The notes under the pieces are model-generated. The model saw only the letters and a list, made by a program, of their open reading frames with translations, was not told the DNA's origin and searched no databases. A program made the position numbers and the translations under genes. A DNA stretch of 64,000 nt from Anaerovibrio slackiae (GTDB taxonomy: Bacteria; Bacillota; Negativicutes; Selenomonadales; Selenomonadaceae). Where the stretch lies: NCBI RefSeq assembly GCF_009695585.1, contig NZ_VUNR01000014.1, positions 16,809 through 80,808 on the forward strand, in the 5' to 3' direction. This document shows, one piece after another, positions 51,782 to 59,463 of this stretch; the first letter of the stretch is position 1; each line of letters starts with the position of its first letter.

Positions 51782-53728
51782 ATGGCTTTGGATAAAAAAC
51801 AGCCGGTTACCAGCGATGAGGCCCTGGCTCAGGAAGTGCTGAAAAAGTACGACCGTGAGTCAGATACCATGCAGTATACCGGCTTTATGGCAAAGATCAT
51901 CTCTGCCATTGCGATTTCTTTTTCTGTGTTCCAGCTTTATACGGCGTTTTTCGGCGTGCTGGATGCGCAGCTGCAGCGTGCCGTGCACCTGGGCTTTGCC
52001 CTGGCACTTTCTTATCTGCTCTATCCGACCTGCAAGTCCTGGTCCAGGAGCAGCCTGCATCCCCTGGATGCGTTGCTGGCGGTGCTGGGTGCGGCATCAC
52101 CTGCCTATATAGTGATTATGTACAGGGAGCTGGCCATGCGTGCCGGTATGATTACCACCCCTGACCTGGTGGTGGGCGTCATAGGCGTGCTGCTGGTGAT
52201 TGAGGCCACCCGCCGGGTGGTTGGCATCCCGATGGTAGTGGTGGTGACGGCGTTTATCGTGTACGCCTTTGCCGGTCCTCACATGCCGGGGGTGCTGAGC
52301 CATCGCGGACTGACGCCTGAGCAGCTGGTAGGGCATCTCTACTTTACTACTGAGGGTATTTTCGGCATTCCTCTGGGTGTGTCTTCTACCTTTATTTTCC
52401 TGTTCATCCTCTTTGGTGCCTATCTGGAATCCACGGGGCTGGGCAAATTCTTTATTGATATTGCCAACGCTATCGCCGGGTGGGCCAGCGGCGGCCCTGC
52501 AAAGGTGGCAGTGCTGTCCAGTGCCCTGATGGGCACTGTGTCTGGCTCCTCCGTGGCCAACGTGGCAGGTACCGGCTCTTTTACCATCCCGATGATGAAG
52601 AAGCTGGGCTACCGCAAGGAGTTTGCCGGTGCCGTTGAGGCTGCTTCCTCCACTGGCGGCCAGCTGATGCCGCCGGTTATGGGTGCAGCGGCATTTCTCA
52701 TGGCAGAGTTTGTAGGCGTGCCTTATATCGAAATCGTGGAGGCGGCAGTTATTCCTGCCATGCTGTACTTTGCCGGCCTGTGGCTGGGGGTGCATCTGGA
52801 GGCCAAGCGTACCAACCTGAAGGGCGTGCCAAGGGAGCAGCTGCCGAAGGCATGGGTGATTTTCAAGGAAAGGGGCCATCTGGCTATTCCCCTGATTGTC
52901 ATCGTGTACCTGCTGGTAACAGGCTATACCCCGATGCGTGCGGCACTGGTGGCTATCGTGCTGTCCATTGCTGTCTCCGCCTTGAAAAAGAGCACCCGCA
53001 TGAAGCCGATTGAGATTATCCGTGGTTTGGAGGCAGGTGCCAGGAATGTGCTGGGCGTGGCAATTGCCTGTGCTGCGGCAGGTATTATCATTGGCGTGGT
53101 TACCAAGACAGGTGTTGGCCTGAAGCTGGCTTCCGGCCTTTTGGCATTGTCCGGCGGCTATCTGCTGCCGACCATGTTCTTTACCATGATTACTTCTTTG
53201 ATTTTGGGCATGGGCGTGCCGACTACGGCAAACTACGTTATTACCTCTACCATTGCGGCTCCGGCACTTTTGCAGATGGGTGTGCCTGTGCTGGCTGCCC
53301 ACATGTTTGTGTTCTATTTCGGCATCATCGCTGATGTTACGCCGCCGGTGGCACTGGCTGCCTATGCGGCTTCGGGCATCAGCGGTGGCAAGCCGCTGAT
53401 TACCGGGGTGAACGCTTCCAAGCTGGCCATAGCGGCTTTCATCATTCCGTATATATTTGTTCTGTCGCCGGAAATCCTGATGATTAATGCTACGGTATTT
53501 TCCCTGATTTTTGCGGCAGTGACTGCTATTTTGGGCATGGTGGGCGTAAGCTCCGCCATGATTGGCTATCTGGTTGACCACAGCAGCCCTGTGGAGCGCG
53601 TCCTGCAGTTTGTGGGCGGCATTTTGATGATTATGCCGGGCGTCTGGACTGATATTCCGGGCTTCATCATTTTTGTGCTGGTTGTTATGTGGCAGAGCCG
53701 CAGGAAGAAAAAGCACAGGACGGCATAA
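51782..53728 (+). CDS. TRAP transporter fused permease (4TM/12TM)
   Basis: 648-residue inner-membrane sodium symporter with the small (DctQ) and large (DctM) subunits joined. There are about 16-18 helices. Signature regions: GTVSGSSVANVAGTGSFTIPMM (near 255), EAASSTGGQLMPPVMGAAAF, GMGVPTTANYVITSTIAAPAL (near 477) and FYFGIIADVTPPVALAAYA. Works with the TAXI receptor two genes upstream. AAGGAGG is found before the ATG. Confidence 0.94.
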   Translation: MALDKKQPVTSDEALAQEVLKKYDRESDTMQYTGFMAKIISAIAISFSVFQLYTAFFGVLDAQLQRAVHLGFALALSYLLYPTCKSWSRSSLHPLDALLAVLGAASPAYIVIMYRELAMRAGMITTPDLVVGVIGVLLVIEATRRVVGIPMVVVVTAFIVYAFAGPHMPGVLSHRGLTPEQLVGHLYFTTEGIFGIPLGVSSTFIFLFILFGAYLESTGLGKFFIDIANAIAGWASGGPAKVAVLSSALMGTVSGSSVANVAGTGSFTIPMMKKLGYRKEFAGAVEAASSTGGQLMPPVMGAAAFLMAEFVGVPYIEIVEAAVIPAMLYFAGLWLGVHLEAKRTNLKGVPREQLPKAWVIFKERGHLAIPLIVIVYLLVTGYTPMRAALVAIVLSIAVSALKKSTRMKPIEIIRGLEAGARNVLGVAIACAAAGIIIGVVTKTGVGLKLASGLLALSGGYLLPTMFFTMITSLILGMGVPTTANYVITSTIAAPALLQMGVPVLAAHMFVFYFGIIADVTPPVALAAYAASGISGGKPLITGVNASKLAIAAFIIPYIFVLSPEILMINATVFSLIFAAVTAILGMVGVSSAMIGYLVDHSSPVERVLQFVGGILMIMPGVWTDIPGFIIFVLVVMWQSRRKKKHRTA

Positions 53729-53800
53729 TTTAGATTGAGATGTAAAAATAAAAATAAGCTGTAAAAGTTATCAGCCATGAGGCTGCATGCTTTGCTTTTT

Positions 53801-53839
53801 AGGATCGTCATATCTTTGTGATATGGCGGTTCTTTTTTT
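53801..53839 (+). terminator. Terminator of the TRAP operon
   Basis: Stem AGGATCGTCATATC / GATATGGCGGTTCT (with G-U pairs) and TTTTTTT. The remaining gap to 54189 is very AT-rich and holds only the ahpC control region. Confidence 0.75.
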
Positions 53840-54083
53840 ATTTCCTGTTTCAGAATTTTTTTAAATTTGTTTGCAATGTGTTCAGAATAGGTTTAGAACA
53901 TATTTAGAATAGTTTTAGGGATATTTTTGATTTGCAATGACTTTGATTTTGATGATAATAATGCTTTTTCTCAATGCTTTTTCCAGGTTGCTGAAAAAAA
54001 TTTCCAGTCATAAAATAATATATTACTACTACTAATTACTATGAAGCCAGTAAATACAAGGTATTTAGTTGAAATATAATATT

Positions 54084-54114
54084 ATTTAATATTTATTATT
54101 AATAGATATTAAAT
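54084..54114. promoter_or_regulatory. 9-bp inverted repeat upstream of ahpC
   Basis: ATTTAATAT and ATATTAAAT separated by 13 bases, just before the ahpC -35. Possible binding site or only AT-rich chance. Confidence 0.3.
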
Positions 54115-54119
54115 AACGA

Positions 54120-54148
54120 TTGACATTATGTCAAAAATATGTTATTTT
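54120..54148 (+). promoter_or_regulatory. ahpC promoter with 7-1-7 palindrome
   Basis: TTGACA, 17-base spacer, TATTTT. The -35 is part of a perfect dyad TTGACAT-T-ATGTCAA (54120-54134), the geometry of Fur/PerR-family operators but with another sequence. Confidence 0.6.
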
Positions 54149-54189
54149 ATGAATATAAAATAAGTTGGGGAAAGGTGGAGGGACAGTAT

Positions 54190-54771
54190 ATGTCATTACT
54201 TAACAAAGAGATTAGCGAGTTTTCCGTTCAGGCATTTGTTCAGCCGGCAGATGCGAAAAAGGGTGAGTTCCGGACAGTTTCCAAGGCGGACCTGCTAGGC
54301 GGCTGGTCGGTGCTGTTCTTCTATCCGGCGGATTTTACTTTCATCTGCCCTACTGAGCTGGAGGACCTGGCTAACCTTTACGGCAAGTTCAAGGAGGCAG
54401 GCTGCGAGATTTACAGCGTGTCCTGCGATACTCACTTCGTGCACAAGGCATGGCATGAGTCTTCTGAGAAGGCTGGCAAGATAAATTATCCGATGCTGGC
54501 GGACCCTACCGGCAGCCTGGCCAGGGATTTGGAGATTTATGATGAGGCCAGCGGCATGGCAGACCGGGGTACTTTTGTCATCAATCCTGAGGGCAGGGTG
54601 GTTGCCTATGAGGTGAATGCCGGTAATGTAGGCCGCAACGCGGATGAGCTTTTACGGAAGGTTGAGGCGTTGCAGTTTGTGGCAGAGCATGGGGATGAGG
54701 TTTGTCCTGCGAAATGGACGCCGGGGGCTGAGACCTTGAAGCCGACCTTTGATTTGGTAGGGCTGCTCTGA
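54190..54771 (+). CDS. ahpC: Alkyl hydroperoxide reductase AhpC (peroxiredoxin)
   Basis: 193-residue typical two-Cys peroxiredoxin. Peroxidatic Cys in FYPADFTFICPTEL (near 51), resolving Cys in HGDEVCPAKW (near 171), and the Arg/Thr of the active site present. Detoxifies peroxides using electrons from an AhpF-type donor, the next gene. GGTGGAGGGA precedes the ATG at 54190. Confidence 0.95.
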   Translation: MSLLNKEISEFSVQAFVQPADAKKGEFRTVSKADLLGGWSVLFFYPADFTFICPTELEDLANLYGKFKEAGCEIYSVSCDTHFVHKAWHESSEKAGKINYPMLADPTGSLARDLEIYDEASGMADRGTFVINPEGRVVAYEVNAGNVGRNADELLRKVEALQFVAEHGDEVCPAKWTPGAETLKPTFDLVGLL

Positions 54772-54816
54772 TAAGCCGGGGCTTTGACGGTGTTTCGTAG
54801 AGGACGGAGGTGCTGT

Positions 54817-55416
54817 ATGCAGGATTTTGGAGATGTTGAGCAGCTGAAGGCTCTTTTTGCCAAGTTTGCCAGCCCTGTCAGGCTGAAGGTACGCTATGAT
54901 GACAGCGACCTGGGGCAGGGAATACACAGCTTTATTCAGGATTTTTGTCAGCTGTCTGACAAGCTATTGTGGGAAGCTGAGGAAGCCCGGGGGATTCCCG
55001 GCATAGAGATTTTCCGGGAGGATGGCAGCCCCGTGGGGATTGTCTACCATGCGGTGCCGGGAGGCCATGAGTTCCAGTCCTTCCTGCTGGCGCTGTACAA
55101 TACGGCAGGGCCGGGGCAGGAGGTGGCTCCGGAGGTCGTAGAGCAGGCCAAGGCTATCGGCAGCAGGATGAAAATTCAGGTTATGATGACCTTGTCCTGT
55201 AACCAGTGCCCGGAGGCTGTAACGGCTGCCCAGAGGCTGGCTACTTTGTCCGACAACGTGACAGCGGAGATTTTCGATGTGATACGTTTTCAGGACATTA
55301 TCGACAAGTACAAGATCAAGGGTGTTCCATGTATTGTCATCAATGATGAGCATGTCACCTTCGGCAAGAAGAATATCAACGAGATGCTTGCTCTGTTGCA
55401 GGCAGCTGAGGATTGA
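54817..55416 (+). CDS. Stand-alone AhpF N-terminal-domain-like disulfide reductase
   Basis: 199 residues resembling only the tandem-thioredoxin N-terminal domain of AhpF. The redox motif is TLSCNQCPEAVTAAQRLA (CxxC about 130-133), followed by VIRFQDIIDKYKIKGVPCIVIND with the cis-Pro loop GVP. The FAD/NADH part of AhpF is missing. It probably passes electrons to AhpC from a separate thioredoxin reductase. GGAGGTG is before the ATG at 54817. It lies 45 bases after ahpC, so cotranscribed. Confidence 0.85.
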   Translation: MQDFGDVEQLKALFAKFASPVRLKVRYDDSDLGQGIHSFIQDFCQLSDKLLWEAEEARGIPGIEIFREDGSPVGIVYHAVPGGHEFQSFLLALYNTAGPGQEVAPEVVEQAKAIGSRMKIQVMMTLSCNQCPEAVTAAQRLATLSDNVTAEIFDVIRFQDIIDKYKIKGVPCIVINDEHVTFGKKNINEMLALLQAAED

Positions 55417-55428
55417 GGGGATGCTTTT

Positions 55429-55614
55429 TTGCCGGAGGGTGAAGCGTGGCTGAGGCACCATCCATCCCGGAGGGCACTGTTCGCGGATGTACTTATGGGG
55501 AGTGCGCTTTTATACGGGGAATCCTTCGCAGCTGCGGGGGAGCGTGTCAAGAAGATAATAGGCAAATGTAGAAAGAAAGAGGGAATTGATTATGAAAAAG
55601 ATGCAGATTTTTGA
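55429..55614 (+). CDS. Possible small protein between AhpF-like and ArsD-like genes
   Basis: A 61-residue open frame from TTG after GAGGGGATGC, overlapping the next gene by 23 bases. Basic and Ala-rich (RRALFADVLMGSALLYGESF), with no family recognised. It fills a 175-base gap in an otherwise tight operon. May be real, or the gap may be leader only. Confidence 0.3.
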   Translation: MPEGEAWLRHHPSRRALFADVLMGSALLYGESFAAAGERVKKIIGKCRKKEGIDYEKDADF

Positions 55615-55924
55615 GGGTGCTGTTTGTGCTAGCGACGGTATGTGCGGCCTGAGCGTTGACCAGGAGCTGATGCGCATTGATACCGTAGTGAAGGTATTGC
55701 AGAACAATGCTTACGATATTGATAGATACATCATGCCGGGCGACCGCAAGGCATTTTTGGAGAACGAGGTTGCCGGCGAGTTCCTGCGCCAGAACGGCAA
55801 CGAGGCACTGCCTCTGATTCTGCTGGACGGTAAGAAGGTGCTGAATGGCAGGTTCCCTACCAATGATGAGATTGCTCAGTGGCTGGAAGTGCCAAATCTG
55901 CCTAAGCTGCTGGAAAAGAAATAA
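55592..55924 (+). CDS. ArsD-like thioredoxin-fold protein
   Basis: 110 residues with the shape of the arsenic metallochaperone/repressor ArsD: MQIFEGAVCASDGMCGLSVDQELMR matches the ArsD start, where Cys12, Cys13 and Cys18 bind As(III). Here the first and last Cys remain (CASDGMC) and the middle one is Ala. The C-terminal half ALPLILLDGKKVLNGRFPTNDEIAQWL is also typical. No ars genes are near; the neighbours are ahpC and its reductase, suggesting a redox or metal role in oxidative stress. GAGGGAATT before the ATG; a terminator follows. Confidence 0.75.
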   Translation: MKKMQIFEGAVCASDGMCGLSVDQELMRIDTVVKVLQNNAYDIDRYIMPGDRKAFLENEVAGEFLRQNGNEALPLILLDGKKVLNGRFPTNDEIAQWLEVPNLPKLLEKK

Positions 55925-55939
55925 TCTATAGCATATCTG

Positions 55940-55982
55940 CGGTCATGCTGAAAGCCCGGCTTTTGGCATGGCCGTTTTCTTT
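55940..55982 (+). terminator. Terminator of the ahpC cluster
   Basis: Stem CGGTCATGC / GCATGGCCG with an inner GCC/GGC-containing loop, followed by TTTTCTTTT. Confidence 0.75.
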
Positions 55983-56144
55983 TGCCTCGCAGGGATTGTG
56001 GGGCGGCGGAGGGTGGCAATAGGGGCAGAAATGTAATTTTGGTGCAGATAACGTAAAAAAACATTGATATTGAAGCCTTTTTTGTATAAAATTATAAGTA
56101 TTGATACATTTTATTTATGATGTACGTCTATGGAGTAGGTATTG

Positions 56145-57872
56145 ATGAGAAAAAGATGTCAGATTCCACGCAATTCGGTGCTGAAGCGAATTCAGGGCTA
56201 TTTCAGGATGCTGTGTGCTTCCTCAGACGAATATTTCTTCGCCACTGATATAGTGGAAAATATTGTGATGCTATCACCCAATATGGTCACGGATTTCGGT
56301 ATGCCGGCAGAGATCTTTATGGATATGGATGCAGAATGGCTGCCGAGGGTTCATCCTGATGATTATGATGATTACATAAAGAACCTGCATAAGGAGTTTA
56401 CGCCGGAGGATAATATGCACGATGTGATTTATCGTGTGCGGGATGCCAAGGACAACTATGTCTGGGTTCGCTGCAAGGGGCAGATGTCCTTTGGCAGGGA
56501 TGGAGCCCCGGAGCTGTTTGCAGGTATTATTACCCCTCTGGAGCAGAAAATTCAGGCTGATGCCAATACGGGACTTTTGACAAAATATCAGTTTGAGAAG
56601 GCTGTGAAGGCCGCCCTGGTTAGAGTCGATGGGGAATTCCCTAACGGGGCCATGCTGATTTTTGGCATAGATAATTTCAAGATAATCAACGAGTCCTTCA
56701 ACAGGCGGTTTGGTGATATGCTGCTGCGGATAGCGGCAGATGCCATCAGCAACGTGCTGCCGGAGGGGGTTATGCTGTACAAGCTGGATGGTGACGAGTT
56801 TGCCATCGTGGTGCCGGATATGGATGAGGCAGGGGCACAGTCACTGTTTGAGACGGTGCAGAGGTCCTTCTGCCGCCCTCATGAGGTGGAGGGGCGCAGC
56901 CTGTTCTGCACGATTTCTGCCGGTACGGTTCTTTATCCACAGGGGGGCAAGGATTATCTGGTGCTGCACAAGCATGCGGAGGCGGCGCTGGACCAGGCAA
57001 AGCGGGATGGCAAGAACAAGAATATTATCTTTTCCAAGGAGCAGTACAACCGCTGGCTCAGGTCCATCACCATGCGGGATATGCTGCAGGACAGCATTGA
57101 GCATGGTTTTGAGGGCTTTTCCCTGTTTTACCAGCCCCAGGTCAATGCCAGGACCCAGCGGCTCATCGGGGCGGAGGCCCTGCTTCGCTGGCGCAGCCCC
57201 AAGGGACGTATGGTATCGCCGATGGAGTTCGTGCGGATTCTGGAAGAAACCAAGATGATTATCCCGGTAGGGCGCTGGATATTTGAGACGGCGGTGAAGC
57301 AGTGCAAGGCGTGGCAGGAAAAATGGCCGGGCATGCGCATCAGCATCAATCTGTCCTATGAGCAGATCAAGGAAAGCGGCTTCAAGGAGTTTGCCCTGGA
57401 ATGCCTGAAAAAACATGATTTGCCACCGTATCTGATTGTGCTGGAGCTGACGGAGACAGCCATCGTTTCTGACTGGAATAACGTGAATACCCAGTTTCAG
57501 GAGTTCAGGAAGATGGGCATCAGCATCGCCATGGATGACTTTGGGACGGGCTACTCATCGCTGGCGTACCTGAAAAATCTTGCCTGTGATATTGTGAAGA
57601 TTGACCGGGCATTTGTTACCCATATTACCGAGGAGAACAACGAGTTTGACCGGCAGCTGGTGAAGTCCACCATTGAGCTGTGCCACAGTGTCAGCATTGA
57701 CTGCTGCATAGAGGGCGTGGAGACGATTCGGGAATATGAGCTTTTGCGTGATTTCTGCCATGCGGACAGCATTCAGGGCTATTTCTTCGGTCGCCCTGAG
57801 GCACCGGAGGATTTTGAGCAGAAATTTTTCGTGGAGCCGGAAAATCCATATCTGGCGGGATGCGGCATTTAG
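56145..57872 (+). CDS. PAS-GGDEF-EAL cyclic-di-GMP protein
   Basis: 575 residues without membrane helices. A PAS-like sensor (about 18-140; PAC-like VWVRCKGQMSFG) is followed by a GGDEF domain whose signature is KLDGDEFAIV (DGDEF, first Gly lost) and an EAL domain with intact phosphodiesterase residues: GAEALLRW, ISINLS, LELTETA, AMDDFGTGYSSLAYL, VKIDRAFV, CIEGVET and QGYFFGRP. So it most likely degrades c-di-GMP, with a degenerate cyclase domain as regulator. GGAGTAGG precedes the ATG. Monocistronic, with 60 bases to queF. Confidence 0.92.
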   Translation: MRKRCQIPRNSVLKRIQGYFRMLCASSDEYFFATDIVENIVMLSPNMVTDFGMPAEIFMDMDAEWLPRVHPDDYDDYIKNLHKEFTPEDNMHDVIYRVRDAKDNYVWVRCKGQMSFGRDGAPELFAGIITPLEQKIQADANTGLLTKYQFEKAVKAALVRVDGEFPNGAMLIFGIDNFKIINESFNRRFGDMLLRIAADAISNVLPEGVMLYKLDGDEFAIVVPDMDEAGAQSLFETVQRSFCRPHEVEGRSLFCTISAGTVLYPQGGKDYLVLHKHAEAALDQAKRDGKNKNIIFSKEQYNRWLRSITMRDMLQDSIEHGFEGFSLFYQPQVNARTQRLIGAEALLRWRSPKGRMVSPMEFVRILEETKMIIPVGRWIFETAVKQCKAWQEKWPGMRISINLSYEQIKESGFKEFALECLKKHDLPPYLIVLELTETAIVSDWNNVNTQFQEFRKMGISIAMDDFGTGYSSLAYLKNLACDIVKIDRAFVTHITEENNEFDRQLVKSTIELCHSVSIDCCIEGVETIREYELLRDFCHADSIQGYFFGRPEAPEDFEQKFFVEPENPYLAGCGI

Positions 57873-57932
57873 GCCGGCTGACGGTGTACTGATGGCAAAA
57901 TTGTTGACAGTGGAATATAGTAAAGGTGGAGT

Positions 57933-58430
57933 ATGAGCAGAGATAAGAAGGATATGCCTGAAATTACGCTTTTGGGCAATCAGAATACGAAATATAGCTT
58001 TGACTATCAGCCGGGGGTGCTGGAGACTTTTGACAACAAGCACCCTGACAGGGACTACTGGGTGAAATTCAACTGCCCGGAGTTTACCAGCCTCTGCCCT
58101 ATTACGGGGCAGCCGGATTTTGCAACGATTTATATTTCCTATGTGCCGGATATCAAGATGGTGGAGAGCAAATCACTGAAGCTGTATTTGTTCAGCTTCC
58201 GCAACCATGGTGATTTTCATGAGGATGTGGTGAATATCATCATGAAGGATTTGGTGAAGCTGCTGGAGCCAAGGTATCTGGAGGTGTGGGGGAAATTCCT
58301 GCCAAGGGGCGGCATTTCCATTGATCCTTATACCAACTACGGCAAGCCTGGCACTAAGTTTGAGGAGCTGGCATGGCAGCGGTTCAGCCAGCATGATATG
58401 GTGGCTATGGACAAGGTGGATAACCGGTAA
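57933..58430 (+). CDS. queF: NADPH-dependent preQ0 reductase QueF
   Basis: Reduces 7-cyano-7-deazaguanine to preQ1 in queuosine synthesis. 165 residues, short (YkvM) type: catalytic Cys in [14 protein letters not shown] (near 55), [21 protein letters not shown] (near 78) binding substrate and NADPH. GGTGGAG precedes the ATG. No preQ1 riboswitch is seen before it, and the other que genes are not in the window. Confidence 0.95.
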   Translation: MSRDKKDMPEITLLGNQNTKYSFDYQPGVLETFDNKHPDRDYWVKFNCPEFTSLCPITGQPDFATIYISYVPDIKMVESKSLKLYLFSFRNHGDFHEDVVNIIMKDLVKLLEPRYLEVWGKFLPRGGISIDPYTNYGKPGTKFEELAWQRFSQHDMVAMDKVDNR

Positions 58431-58511
58431 GCTGGTTTGGAACGGATAGGTAAACAATAAGTAACGAGGAACGGGAAGGCGTGCGGTATACGCCTAGGAG
58501 GAGTGAGCAGC

Positions 58512-59060
58512 ATGAATAATCTCATGCGTAAGATTTTGCTGAGGCGCAGTGTCTATAATTTTTCTGATACAACCTTGAAGGATGCGGATTTGCTTTCTAT
58601 ATTGGAGGAGGGGCGTACTTTGTCCAATGTGGAGAAGAACGAGTCCTGGCATTTTACGGCTGTGCAGAACAACAATGTGGTCAGGATGCTGCTGGACAGC
58701 ACCGGCCAGCAGACCATGGGCAGGCTGGGTGTTGTTAATGGCAGGGATTTGTACAATGGTGGTGATTTGCTGAAAAATATTCCGATGCTGCTGGTGATTT
58801 CCGGCAGCGGTGATATGAAGTATGCTGAGGATGCTGCCAATACCTTGTTTGGCAGCATGATGCTGGCAGCAGAAAAATACAATGTGTGCTCCTGCTGGCT
58901 GTCTACGCGTTCCGAGCTCAGTGAGGCCGGGGTGCATGAGATACGCCACCTGCTGCAGATTCCTGATGATTATGTGCCTTTGTCCATCGGAGCTTTCGGA
59001 TACAGGCTGGATGAGGTGAAGATAACGGCACTTAGCAGTGTAGTCAATATTATAAGATAA
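58512..59060 (+). CDS. Nitroreductase family protein
   Basis: 182-residue FMN-dependent oxidoreductase. LLRRSVYNFSD at the N-terminus (family RRSxRxF), GRTLSNVEKNESWHF and a final segment SIGAFGYRLDEV fit the nitroreductase/iodotyrosine-deiodinase fold; length is normal. Substrate unknown. ATG 58512 has TAGGAGGAG eight bases upstream. Its last two codons and stop (ATA AGA TAA) are part of the inverted end of repeat copy E. Confidence 0.85.
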   Translation: MNNLMRKILLRRSVYNFSDTTLKDADLLSILEEGRTLSNVEKNESWHFTAVQNNNVVRMLLDSTGQQTMGRLGVVNGRDLYNGGDLLKNIPMLLVISGSGDMKYAEDAANTLFGSMMLAAEKYNVCSCWLSTRSELSEAGVHEIRHLLQIPDDYVPLSIGAFGYRLDEVKITALSSVVNIIR

Positions 59061-59463
59061 ATTTCAGTTTATCGTCGTGCTGGTTTGTTACTTCGTGCAT
59101 ATACTGAATGAAATAGTTTGATAGTTCGTGGACTCTGTTCAGACATTTAAAAGGGACAGGTAGCGGCAGTACCCATAGAAAACTCGCTCTCGCTCTTAGC
59201 ACAGCCTCGCGCTTCTAAGCTCCTGCATCGCTTACGCTCGCACTTGCTAAGAAGCGAGGCTGCACTCAAGGTTTTCTTTGGGTACATGCCGCACCTGTCC
59301 CTCTTTTTGTCTGAACAGATATGCACATAGTTATCAACTATACCCTGCTGTACGCTACCAAGGTAATCAATCTAACTTTACGAGCAAGCCTGAAATAGGA
59401 GGAGCCAGGAAGCTGACGAAACTTGCTACTGCCGACCGCTGTATAAACTGAAATTTATCTTAT
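59052..59463. repeat. Long hairpin repeat copy E (single module)
   Basis: A roughly 400-bp single type-1 module between two convergent genes. Its ends form a perfect 21-bp inverted repeat (59052-59072 and 59443-59463) that contains the last codons and stops of both genes. Inside, 59134-59319 folds as one hairpin: TCTGTTCAGAC / GTCTGAACAGA at the base, then GGGACAGGT/ACCTGTCCC, GCGGCA/TGCCGC, GTACCCA/TGGGTAC, AGAAAAC/GTTTTCT and AGCCTCGC/GCGAGGCT. The right part has the shared CTTTACGAGCAAGCCTGAAA core. Clearest copy for defining the unit. Confidence 0.92.

Noticed and set aside
52097..53716. 539-codon minus-strand frame opposite the TRAP permease
   Set aside because: His/Gln-rich antisense of a membrane-protein gene, a known artefact.
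59052..59463. Repeat E as a TA-flanked Tc1/mariner-type MITE
   Set aside because: Copy E has TA on both sides, but copies A, B and D do not, so no consistent target duplication can be claimed from this window.
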